Below are positions 12,831-23,166 of a stretch of DNA of 64,000 nucleotides, in pieces. Position numbers and translations under genes: made by a program. Each line of letters opens with the position of its first letter. The stretch's first letter is position 1. This stretch comes from Rhodamnia argentea (Eukaryota; Streptophyta; Magnoliopsida; Myrtales; Myrtaceae): contig NC_063155.1 of the NCBI RefSeq assembly GCF_020921035.1, positions 29,319,294-29,383,293 on the forward strand. Direction: 5' to 3'. The notes below the pieces were generated by a model. That model worked only from the letters and a program-made list of their open reading frames with translations. It was not told where the DNA came from and made no database searches.

Positions 12831-13682
12831 TAAGCGCGCTCATGGTAATACTTCTGATTTAGAAATCAACTTTTAACCAAAAGTTGATTTTTTTACTTAT
12901 ATTTAGAAGCATGAGTTGATTTATGATCAGAGAAATTCATTTAGTAACGGTTGAAATTTTCTACCTTTGGAGCATTATTAATACAAAATCTTCTACGACG
13001 AATTATTGTCGACAGCCGAAAAATTTCTACTTCATTTTTATTTTTTAAATTTTATTTAAAAATAAATTTGATTATTAAAAATTTAAAAAAATTTATTTAT
13101 ATTTTACTCCGGCGGCCGTAGATGGCGACTTGGTAGCGGAGGCAATGCCCATCAACAACGGTAGAAGGCGACAACGATTGGTAGCGGGTGGGTGTAGTGG
13201 GCAATGACGGGCAGTGTCCGCAAGGGGCCGCATGTGGCGATGGGCGGTGGTCGACAGGAGCGGCGGTAGTCGGCAGTGGTCGATGGAGGTCAGGGGGTGG
13301 CGGCGGCCAACAAGGGGCAATCGTGGGCGATGGTGGTCGGCGAGTGGGGGTCGTTAAGGAGCAATGGCGGGAGGCCACGGTGGGCGGCAATGGCCCGTGG
13401 AGGCCGACATTTAGCAGCGATGGCGGAGGTATGGTTGGGAGAGAGAGGCATAATGAAAAGAGAGTGAGAGCGTAATGAAAAGAGTGTGAGACGAGAAGTG
13501 CTTCTTAATTTGTGAAGTAATTTTTTTAACTTTTCGAATTGGAGGAAAAACAACTTTAGAAGTGAAAATTCACTTCAAAATTAAAATTTTCTTTCGAAAA
13601 TAAAATTTTTACCAAACAAATTTCTACTCCAAAAGAACTTATAAAATAAAAATTTACTTCAGTGTTACCATGCACACCCTAA
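12831..13682. mobile_element. PIF/Harbinger-like MITE with GC-rich core (copy A)
   Basis: The element (12834-13679) is bounded by TAA on both sides. Its ends are GCGCGCTCATGGTAATACTT and the complement of GTGTTACCATGCACACC. The 3-bp TWA target-site duplication and a G-rich TIR containing ATGGTAA are typical of Tourist/Harbinger MITEs. The same TIR type bounds 59985-60419. The centre (13110-13440) is strikingly GC-rich, with long overlapping open frames full of GGC/GGT codons. These look like chance frames in skewed DNA, not genes. Confidence 0.72.
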
Positions 13683-14060
13683 ATTTTCCAATAATTTTTT
13701 GGTCGAAGGTCCCAATAATTAGAGATGTTTAAATTGAAAGGTTTGGTCCGGGAGATTTCCCTGACGCCGAGTAGTCAGCTCGGACTGAATGATTCTTAGT
13801 TCGGTCGGGGCTAATTGGATCACCGGGCTTTAGCCCGATTTGGTAACTAGGCCCAGTCTTTGGTCCAAGGAAAATGGCGATGGGCTTGGCCATACAAAAC
13901 ATAAGAGCACTTAAAAGTCTAAAAGTCTCTTCTTGTCACGAACTTTCAATTGGGTGGCGCTTTCCCTCGAGCTAGCCGGATCTAATGTGTAGTTGGACCC
14001 CCCGATCCGACTTGGCGGACGAGTTTCATCATAAGCAAAGTTTGTAACAAAAAAGTCATA

Positions 14061-14645
14061 AACCTATTGCATTCATGCTAATTCAATCTATTCGATCAAT
14101 TGAGGCGTAAAATCGTTTATGTTGAAGCCGATAATCCTATATGCCATGAATGACAAGGGTAGTCGACCGACCTTATCGACGGCCTACGACCCTCGACAAT
14201 GTTGACTTTTTTTGTTATTTCTTCTTTTTCTTTTTTTTTTACTCGTTTTTTTTTTTTTCGATTGAGGACCAACAAGGGTAGTCAGCCGACCTTGTCGAGA
14301 GCCTACGACCCTCGCCAAGATTGTGCATTGGCGCCCTCGCCAAGGCATCGTAAACCTCTTGGAGTTCGGGCGAGGGTGGCGATGCCTAGTGCCAGCGAGG
14401 GGTTAGTCGGGGACCCTCGCCGGCACTCAATAAAAATAAAAAATAAAAATAAAAAATATAATAATTTATAAAATATATTAAAAAATTCACGTCGGTAACG
14501 ATCGTGTCACATAAGACAATCGGCATCCACGATTTTCAATCAAAATTGATTAAATAAACTCAATTGGCACACATGCAAAAGGTTTAAGACTAAATTGGCA
14601 CGATCAATAAATTTATTACTGAGTTGGCATTAAAGCAATAGGTTA
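14061..14645. mobile_element. TIR element (MULE-like MITE) in block A
   Basis: The left end AACCTATTGCATTCATGCTA and the right-end complement AACCTATTGCTTTAATGCCA are matching inverted ends. The core holds repeated CGACC/CCCTCGCC words (14160-14430), including a near-repeat of AAGGGTAGTC. Block C lacks it: there GAGCAGACTAAGAG runs straight across the site, so it entered after copy C separated from the A/B lineage or was cleanly lost from C. Confidence 0.6.
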
Positions 14646-15297
14646 ATGGTTTTACTTTATACTTATCTCGAGATTGCGAGAGTCAAATAGAGATGAGAGG
14701 CGGAGACGACGAGACCGATTGGTGGTGGTGGCGGCAAGCGAGCAAGAGAGCCCGAGGCAAAGAAAATGTCTGAGAAGGGGGAACAGGAGCTTGCAAATTA
14801 GGGTCACCCGGTTCTAATTTGTTGGCCCCGGACCGGCCCGAAGCGAAAGAAACTATTAGGCCAGGCAGTTCGACTCGGTCCCATTTTAGCCCAAAAAAAC
14901 TAATTCGGGTCAATTGGGTGGTCCGAGTTGTTGGGACACCAAGACTCTTTTAACACTTCCTTCTAGCATAATGTGGGATTTTTAATGAGAAACCTCTGAT
15001 TTTGAAATTGAAAGTTGTCCCAACGCACGGCCAACTACGCCAGCCCGTAAGGTTCGTGCCTCTTATCTTATGATGATAAAAGAACAATCTTCTTAGAGAG
15101 GGGGGTAAACTATGACACTATTTTTGTTTGACTTAGTAAATTAGTCATATAAACGAGTGCCTTTAGAACACTTGACAAACATACTAAATAAGCAGCAGTT
15201 TGATTTTCAAAGTATTGATCGCATATAACGTGAAAAAAAAAATCGATACATTAAAAATAGTAAACTGTACTTAGTTAGTTAACAAGTGTTTCGGATG

Positions 15298-15434
15298 ACC
15301 TCCTTAGTGAAGTACAGCTGATAGCAGGTCTTTTCTTCTTCAGCTTTTCTATATAAGTGATAGGGTTTGTTGCATGAACAATATAATCTTGAAGACTTCT
15401 GATGGTAATAGAAATTAGTGATTACTGCCACTGA
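15298..15434. other. Junction filler between duplication blocks A and B
   Basis: These about 137 bases match neither the end of block A's homology (15297) nor the BIR2 codons that resume at 15435. I find no second copy in the window. They supply the last codons and the stop of truncated BIR2 copy B (VSGSNH then stop). Such filler is typical of end-joining repair. Confidence 0.65.
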
Positions 15435-16191
15435 CTCTCTTCTTCCGACTAGCTCCACCAAAGTACCACCACCAGAACCCAAACCCTAGCAACAAATTTC
15501 CTGCAGCTCCAACAACACCCACAGCGATAATTATAGCAAGGCTCTTCTTACTCAACCCCCCGCACGACCCAAGAGGCTTACCACACAGACCATCGTTGCC
15601 AGAGAAATCTTCGGAACCGAACCTCGACAGCTCCGACGGTATAGATCCAGAGAGATGATTGTCCTTGACAGAGAACTGCTTCAACCGGTCCAAGCGACCC
15701 ACCTCGTAAGGAATGGAGCCGGACAGCTTGTTATCGCTCAAAATCAAGTAGTTCAAGAACTTACAGTCGGCGATCTGGCTGGGGATGGAGCCGGAGAGCG
15801 AGTTCGAGGAGAGATCGAGCCTGACGAGGTAAGGCAACCACTGGCAGATTTGCGTTGGGATGGGGCCATTGAGCTTGTTTTGGGAGAGATCCAGCGTCTG
15901 GAGGCTGTGACAGTTCTTGAGCGACTCGGGCAAGCCGCCGGAGAGCTCCAACCCGGTGAGCTGGAGGCTGATGATGCGGTTCTTGTTCAGGTTCCAGCAG
16001 GAGACGCCCTGGAGGTTGCAGATGTGGGAGGCGGAGGTGTTGGTGAAGGTCCACAAGCTGAGGGAGCCCTGCGGGTCGGTGAGCGAGCTCTTCACGCCCT
16101 CGAGGCAGAGCACGTCGTCCTCGACGGTGGCGGCGAACAGTAGCAACCAGTGGAGGGAGAGGATCGCCGAGGCGGCGGCGGAGGCCGACAT
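15415..16191 (-). CDS. BIR2-like copy B: LRR ectodomain plus transmembrane helix, no kinase domain
   Basis: A 258-codon frame almost identical to residues 1-252 of copy A, with nine amino-acid differences by eye (A22T, S46L, E61Q, E70K, F81L, A224V, L227V, S232N, L239F). It keeps the signal peptide, cap cysteines, all LRRs, the transmembrane helix and the SRKKR stop-transfer. It then runs into filler DNA and stops after VSGSNH. The juxtamembrane and pseudokinase regions are absent and are not found elsewhere nearby. There is no frameshift or premature stop in the retained part. If expressed it would be a membrane-anchored BIR2 ectodomain. It may equally be a truncated pseudogene. Its 5' upstream region is a near-copy of that of copy A. 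Confidence 0.75.
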   Translation of the reverse strand: MSASAAASAILSLHWLLLFAATVEDDVLCLEGVKSSLTDPQGSLSLWTFTNTSASHICNLQGVSCWNLNKNRIISLQLTGLELSGGLPESLKNCHSLQTLDLSQNKLNGPIPTQICQWLPYLVRLDLSSNSLSGSIPSQIADCKFLNYLILSDNKLSGSIPYEVGRLDRLKQFSVKDNHLSGSIPSELSRFGSEDFSGNDGLCGKPLGSCGGLSKKSLAIIIAVGVVGAAGNLLLGFGFWWWYFGGASRKKRVSGSNH

Positions 16192-16897
16192 GGAGCCGGG
16201 AAGGGGGTTCGGGTTTAGCCTGGGATCGGAGGAGAAGTGGGGGATTAAGGGGAGGGTGGGAGGAGTGGTGGTGGAGAATGAGCGGCCGTTGACCGAGTCA
16301 CACAGAGATAGAGAGAGTTGAAGGAGGAGGAGATGCGACTTTTGACTACCCCCTCCCCGTCGTCGTTTTGCTTCGATCGTGTTTTGTTTTTCGTGTCGTT
16401 TTACTTGACTTCTTTAAACTTTTTTTTTTTTTTTTTTTGGGCCAAAAACCCAAGTCGATGGGAAGAAGACGGGAGAGGTGATGAAGAAGGAGGAGCAGGA
16501 GGAGGCGATGCGGTGTCGTTTTTCAGTTGCGGTGGCGAGACCGAATTAATTGAAAATTAGTCAAAGTTGCAAATGTTTGACCGAAGGAGAGCCTCGCTTA
16601 CCAAATATTAAAATTAGCAACTTTATTCTGTCGCCGTAGATTGGGTGGACAAATGTGGCTTGCCCCCCACACACATTGATTTCTCGTTATCTATCTCTTT
16701 ATTTGTTATTATTATTATATTTTTTTTAGGTGTGCTTGTCAATTATTTTAATATTATCTTATAAGATGAGATGTGACGAAGTACGTGTCGAACAATATTC
16801 CTGCAATTGCCCTCTTGAAAAAAAGGGAACAATCGATCACTTTGTGAAATGGATAACGAAGAGCGGACGAAATGATAGCGGTGACGTAAAAACGATG
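16192..16897 (-). promoter_or_regulatory. 5' UTR and promoter-proximal region of BIR2 copy B
   Basis: Near-identical to 10390-11079, apart from a longer poly-T tract (about 16421-16438) and scattered substitutions. It may therefore keep promoter activity, but nothing in the sequence proves it. Confidence 0.45.
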
Positions 16898-17478
16898 TGT
16901 GACAACACCCGATACCTTCACTCGGGGAGATCGCAAAAAGAGAGTCTAAGTCCGAGCCCATTACATTCGTTCAAAAGTTTAAGCCAATAATCACGAGTCA
17001 ATTATGATATATTAACTGTTTCACGCCACATCAATTATCCAATGTAGGTCTTCTCCGAGACAACTCACGTGTGCATCGTAATAATTTCCCCCTCACATGT
17101 GAACTCTGATACCATTTGTTGAGAGCGCGTAACAGAAGCTTTGTACTTTCACTGGGAGTCGTAGGCCAACTAGAATATATTAACTTCTCCATATCACATC
17201 AATTATTCAATGTAGATCTTCTCGGAGACAACTTAATAATTTCCCCCTCACATGTGAGCTCTGATACCATTTGTTGAGAGTGCGCAACGGAAGATCTACA
17301 CTTTCACCGAGAGATCGCCAAGAGCAAGTCCAAATTTGAGCTCGTCAACATGTCTAATTAAACTCACTTTCACTCAAAAATTTAAGTCAATAAGTCATGG
17401 GACATATTAACCGTTCCACACTAGATCATTTTTCCAATGTGGGACTTCTTTAAGACAATTCACACGTACATCCTAACA
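16898..17478 (-). mobile_element. Miniature LTR retrotransposon with three LTR units (copy B)
   Basis: The counterpart of the TRIM at 11082-11508, but the order is LTR - PBS/PPT - shortened LTR - PBS/PPT - LTR. The complement of the primer-binding site (CTCTGATACCATTTGTTGAG) occurs twice, near 17106 and 17260. The middle LTR is deleted internally (about 150 bp left). Tandem LTR arrays like this arise by recombination between LTRs, here after or during the A/B duplication. Confidence 0.8.
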
Positions 17479-18074
17479 TAAAAAAAATAGAGTTATTAAC
17501 AAATTATAAACGATCCATTGTTTTTTTTTTTTTTTACTTTTGTAACTCTTTGCATTAACTCTCTTTTTTTATAAGTTTCCCCACAGCGTATAATAATGAC
17601 TATTGGAAATCTCTTAATTGTTATCGGTGCCTATGCTTGACATTTCAGATTATACTTTACATTAATCTAAAATCCGAACTAAAGAATTCAATCTTAATTT
17701 TTCTCAAAATACGAAGATTCGTATGAAATAAAATAGAATTCGACTATTAATTTATACTAATGGACAGAAATTAATACATTCATGACTGTGCGCAAAAATA
17801 TATGCACATCTCTACACACACTAGAAGAGCCCGCACGACTTGATAAATGTCGACGACATTATTTGAGAAATATTTTCCCAACTTATATAAATTATAGTAT
17901 AAAAATTAATAACTTTTATTCTTTATTCTCTTAAACAAATCACAGTGCTTGCACGATGGGGAACATTATATAAGAAAGTCACGTGTGGAGTTGAAAAGGA
18001 AAATTGCAAAAATGTGAAAGAACAATAGCAATAAAAGTGAATCTTTTAACATTCTATATAAAAAAAGGGGGGGG

Positions 18075-18495
18075 ATTAATACCACGGAATACTTCAAATT
18101 GGTACACATGTGACAAATTTATCCCAAACTATTTTTTTAACCATAAAAAATTTCAAACCGATACGCTTGTGATAATTTTACCCCAAATACCCCAAACTAG
18201 TACATCCGTGACAAATTTATCCTCCACTAATTTTCGTTAAATCTAACAGTTAAAGTGCTAAGTTGTGTGCCTCGTGACAATTGACGGGTGTACCAGCTTG
18301 GGATTTTCACGTTCTATTTGTCACGTGTGTATCGGTTTAGAATTTTTTATGGTATTAACTTAATTTAACGAAAGGTAAATTTGACACGGGTATACCAGTT
18401 TAGGATTTTTCGTGATAAAAAAAATTATTTTAGGATAAATCTATCACAGGTATACTAATTTATGATTTTTTATGGTTAAAAAAAATCCGTTACGT
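18075..18495. mobile_element. Foldback element (copy B)
   Basis: Duplicate of 12095-12530 with minor substitutions and the same GTGACAAATTTA-type units in inverted arrangement. Confidence 0.65.
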
Positions 18496-18797
18496 ACTTA
18501 TATTAACGGCCGCATGTCAAGCAATGCTTCCATTCAATTTAGTGTCAGCTATTAATTTGCAGGGGAACTGATGAAGGGACCTTTTTATTATGTGGTCCCA
18601 ATAATTCTTTGGTTGAAGGTCCCAATATTTTTTTTTTTTTCGAAAGACTTACTTCATTCATTGCTTTAAGTAATACCATTATTACATGAAAAGCGGACCT
18701 GTGAACATATTAAATCGCATAAGATTTTTGGGGGATTAGAGATCCAAGAACTAGAGAGCTCGTTTCATCCATGGATTTTAGAGATCCAATCCGCCAC

Positions 18798-19653
18798 TAA
18801 GCGCGCTCATGGTAATACTTCTGATTTAGAAGTCAACTTTTAACCAAAAGTTGATTTTTTTACTTATATTTAGAAGCGTGAGTTGATTTATGATGAGAGA
18901 AATTCATTTAGTAACGGTTGTAATTTTCTAACTTTGGAGCATTATTAATACAAAATCTTCTACGGCGAATTATTGTCGACAATCGAAAAATTTCTACTTC
19001 ATTTTTATTTTTTAAATTTTATTTAAAAATAAATTTGATTATTAAAATTTAAAAAATTTTATTTATATTTTACTCCGGCGGCCGTAGATGGCGACTTGGT
19101 GGCAGAGGCAATGCCCATCAACAACGGTAGAAGGTGACAACGATTGGTAGCGGGTGGCTGTACTGGGCAGCGACAGGCAGTGGTCCGCAAGGGGCCGCAT
19201 GTGGCGATGGGCGGTGGTCGACAGGAGCGGCGGTAGTCGGCGGTGGTCGATGGAGGTCAGGGGGTGGCGGCGGCCAACGAGGGGCAATCGTGGGCGATGG
19301 TGGTCGGCGAGTGGGGGTCGTCAAGGAGCAATGGCGGGAGGCCACGGTGGGCGGCAATGGTCTGCGGAGGCCAACATTTGGCAGCAACGGCGGAGGCATG
19401 GTTGGGCGAGAGAGGCATAATGAAAAGAGAATGAGAGCACAATGAAAAGATGGTGAGACGAGAAGCGCTTCTTGATTTGTGAAACAATTTTTTTAACTTC
19501 TCAAATTGGAGAAAAAACAACTTCAAAAGTGAAAATTCACTTTAAAATTAAAAATTTCTTTCAAAAATAAAATTTTTACCAAACGAATTTCTACTTAAAA
19601 AACACTTACAAAATAGAAACCCACTTCTAGAAGTGTTACCAGGCGCACCCTAA
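18798..19653. mobile_element. PIF/Harbinger-like MITE (copy B)
   Basis: Duplicate of 12831-13682. TAA flanks the element at both ends (18798-18800 and 19651-19653). The right terminus, AGTGTTACCAGGCGCACC, is closer to the inferred TIR than in copy A. The GC-rich core again gives long non-coding open frames. Confidence 0.72.
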
Positions 19654-20039
19654 ATTTCCCAATAATTTTTTGGTCGAAGGTCCCAATAATTAGAGATGTT
19701 TAAATTGAAAGGTTTGGTCCGGGAGATTTCTCTGACGCCGAGTAGTCAGCTCGGACTGAATGATTCTTAGTTCGGTCGGGGCTAATTGGACCACCGGGCT
19801 TTAGCCTGATTTGGTAACTAGGCCCAGTCTTTGGTCCAAGGAAAATGGCGATGGGCTTGGCCATACAAAACATAAGAGCACTTAAAAGTCTAAAAGTCTC
19901 TTCTTGTCATGAACTTTCAATTGGGTGGCGCTTTCCCCCGAGCTAGCCGGATCTAGTGTGTAGTTGGACCCCCGGATCCGGCTTGGCGGACGAGTTTCGT
20001 CACGAGCAAAGTTAGTAACAAAAATTTCATAAATCTATT

Positions 20040-20625
20040 GCATTCATGCTAATTCAGTCCATTCAATCAATTGAGACGTAAAATCACTTATCTCAAAGCC
20101 GATAATCCTATATGCCATGAATGACAAGGGTAGTCAGCCGACCTTATCGACGGCCTATGACTCTCGACAGTGTTGACTTTTTTTTGTTATTTCTTCTTTT
20201 TCTTTTTTTTTTTTACTCCTTTTTTTCGATTGAGGACCAGGCAAGGGTAGTCGACCGACCTTGTCGAGGGCCTACGACCCTTGCCAAGATTGTACATTGG
20301 CGCCCTCGCCGAGGCATCGTGACCCTCTTGGAGTTTGAGCGAGGGTGGCGATGCCTAGTGCCGGCAAGGGGTTAGTCAAGGACCCTCGCCGGCACTTAAT
20401 CAAAAAAAAGAACAAAAAAATTAAAAATATATATAAATTTATAAATTTATATTAAAAACATTCACGTCGGTAACGATCGTGTCATATAAGACAATCGGCA
20501 TCCACGATTTTCAATCAAATTTGACTAAATAAACTCAATTGGCACACATACAAAATGTTTAAGACTAAATTGGCACAATCAAAAAATTTATAACCGAGTT
20601 GGCATTAAAGCAATAGGTTAATGAT
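20040..20625. mobile_element. TIR element (MULE-like MITE, copy B)
   Basis: Duplicate of 14061-14645 with the same inverted ends and CCCTCGCC-rich core. Confidence 0.6.
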
Positions 20626-21116
20626 TTTATTTTATACTTATCCCGAGATTGCGAGAGTCAAATAGAGATGAGAGGCGGAGACGACGAGACCGATTGATGG
20701 TGGTGGTGGTAAGCGAGTAAGAGAGCCTGAGGCAAAGAAAATGTCTGAGAAGGGGGAACAGGAGCTTGCAAATTAGGGTCAGGTAGTCCGACGTGGTCCC
20801 ATTTTAGCCCAAAAAAACTAATTCGGGTCAATTGGGTGGTCCGAATTTTTGGGACACCAAGACTCTTAAGGTTCATGCCTCTTATCTTATGATGATAAAA
20901 GAACAATCTTCTTAGAGAGGGGGTAGACTATGATACTATTTCGTTAGACTTAGTAAATTAGTCATATAAGCGAGTGCCTTTAGAACACTTGACAAACATA
21001 CTAAATAAGCAGCAGTTCGATTTTCAAAGTATTGATCACATATAACGTGAAAACAAAAATATTGATAAATTAAAAATAGTAAATTGTACTTAGTTAGTTA
21101 ACAACTGTTTCGGATG

Positions 21117-23166
21117 TACCGTTTAATAAATCCTTAATAAAAAAAAATCTTATACACAAAAAGATGCAATAAGGTTCTAAATCTTCGAATCAGCACGCTA
21201 GAGTTTTAATCATTTTTCTAAAAATAAGCAATTAACTGTTTTAGTGTTGCCTACGTGGTAGTTCAAATTTTCTTATGGGGCGAACTACCAATCATTTTCA
21301 GAAATTAAATGACTAAATTCAACCAAGAAAGGAATCCGTTTCTGTTTGGAGCGCGAATGATAACCACTATGTTTTGGGAATCAATTTCTGGCCAGAAATA
21401 GGCTTTTTATTTCTATTTTTTTTACTAGTTTATGAGTAGATAAACGCGTTTAATAACGACATAAAATTTCTATTTCCATTACGTAAACTCGTTTGATAAC
21501 AACATAAAATTTATACTATTGCCAATGACCGACGGACCAATGGACGACGGAAGGTGGATGGGTGACCAGCAGATTGGCGCACGGCGCAATAGGCAACTAG
21601 CACAAGGTGGAACCGGTGACCAACGACAAGGATGCGAGAGAGGGTGTGAGCAATGAGGAGAATTCTTATTTCTCATTTTTGTTCCATAAATAGAAATTTG
21701 AAAATTTTAACTTCTCACTTCTATTCCAAACCTATTTTTATAATAAAATTTCGTTATAAAAATTAGAAAAGTGAAATTAAGTTGCCAAATGGATTTCTCT
21801 TCCAGGTTTGGAATAGAATGGTTATCATTCACGCCTTTAGTAGTCCCGTTTTCACTGGAGTTGAAATGTTTGACCTTGACTTTCTTGGTTAGGCGCACTT
21901 TTCTACTTTCAAATCTAAAATTAGAGATTCTATTAGACACCGAGGACCCTTATATTAAACATTTTGAAGACATTAATAGAAGAAACTATTTACCCGTGAT
22001 AAATATGGGAAAACAATTTTTTTTTTAGGGGCGAGTTACACTCATTGATTTTTATTTCCAAACACATAAAAGTTGATAAACAAATGCGAACCAATGATTA
22101 TATGTCTTTGGAGAAATCTTAAGGTTAGATTACATGGTTAATGAAATTCCATTTTTTTTTCCAAACTAAGTATACGATAGCGGGTTGTAAAGATAATAAC
22201 CCTTACGACGAGTGTTAGACTTTTATTGAATTTTGGGCACAAAATTTAAAAGATATCCTTTCTTTTTGTTTGCTTCTCGAAGAGTTTTATATTTATATTT
22301 CGGGAAAAAGCTACTAAAAACCCTAAACTATGCCCGTTGTGACACATTTACCCCAAACTTTTATTTGTGACACAAAAAACCCTAAACTTGTACGCATGTG
22401 ATACATTTACCCTAAACTTGTGCTTGTGTGACACATTTACCCCAAACTTTTTGTTGTGACACTAAAAACTCCAAACTTATATTCGTGTGACACATTTACC
22501 TCAAATTTTTGAAGTAAATGTGTCGCACGAATATAAGTTTAGGATTTTTGATGTCACAAAAAAATATTTTGGGGTAAATATGTCACACGGGTATAAGTTT
22601 AGGATTTTCAATGTCACAAAAAAAAGTTTGGGGTAAATATGTCACATGAGTAAAAATTTGAGATTTTTGGTGTCACAAAAAAAAGTTTAGGGTAAATGTG
22701 TCACAATTGGCATAGTTCAAAATTTTTGGTGGTTTTTTCCCTTATATTTCACGTGATACAATTTCACTTCTTCTTTTTTCCTGATCCCTCTCCTTTTCTT
22801 TCTAAATTCTTCTATATATATTAGGAAGATAAAACCATGGAGATAGATTTCTAATGCCATCATGAAAACAAAACCATGCAAATACACTTATAGAAACATT
22901 TAGACAAGAATATTCATGGACAGATAGTTTATTTTCCTAAGTTGAGAGGCTCCCGAAGCAAGCCGGACCAACTGTACACCAATGTGGACCACCACCACGA
23001 AAACGACACCGCGTCTTCATTCCCACTTTGGTGTTTCCCTACCATTTTAGCAACGTTGCAGCCCAATGATTTGGTAATTCATGGTTACGTTCTTGAACCG
23101 TAATGACTAGACACCGCCTGCCGGTCGTCCGAGGGTATCGCCGCGGCGAGCTTGAGAGACAAAGGC
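21117..23166. repeat. Duplicated copy of the MYB-gene 3' flank (spacer plus last codons)
   Basis: This segment matches 27240-28590 with moderate divergence. Landmarks are GCAATAAG near 21165/27288, TTGACTTTCTTGGTTAGG near 21877/27394, and ACCATGGAGATAGATTTCTA near 22833/28004. The final stretch, ending at GCGAGCTTGAGAGACA, matches exon 3 of the MYB gene. It therefore carries the end of that gene and its downstream region, now joined to BIR2 copy C. One 440-bp MITE has been inserted and at least two deletions of about 85-105 bp have occurred. Confidence 0.8.
22293..22750. mobile_element. Foldback MULE-type MITE with perfect 9-bp target-site duplication
   Basis: The element (22302-22741) starts GGGAAAAAGCTACTAAAAAC and its right half is the inverted complement, so almost the whole 440 bp folds back. 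Each arm is made of repeated units of the type CCCTAAAC-n-GTGTGACACATTTAC. TTATATTTC flanks it exactly at 22293-22301 and 22742-22750. The matching site near the MYB gene (about 27838) is uninterrupted, which confirms the insertion. Confidence 0.88.

Larger units (their letters stand above)
9633..15297. repeat. Duplication block A (5' half of BIR2 plus upstream DNA)
   Basis: This block matches 15435-21116 almost base for base, from CTCTCTTCTTCCGACTAGC inside the BIR2 juxtamembrane codons to GTTTCGGATG at 15297. It carries the same internal elements in the same order (TRIM, foldback element, Harbinger-like MITE, MULE-like MITE). The duplication is therefore younger than those insertions. Confidence 0.9.
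15435..21116. repeat. Duplication block B
   Basis: Near-identical to 9633-15297. Differences include an extra partial LTR unit in the TRIM, two deletions of about 55 and 115 bp near 20787 and 20866, and scattered substitutions. Homology ends at GTTTCGGATG (21116), after which B continues into spacer sequence that A lacks. Confidence 0.9.

Noticed and set aside
13093-13553. Several overlapping open frames of 60-97 codons on both strands, also at 19063-19526
   Set aside because: They lie in the GC-skewed core of a Harbinger-like MITE, are present in both duplicates only because the MITE is duplicated, and have low-complexity translations with no domain.
22302-22741. Possible telomere-like CCCTAAA repeats
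   Set aside because: The CCCTAAA words are part of the foldback MITE's repeat unit and are interspersed with GTGACACATTTAC, not a telomeric array.
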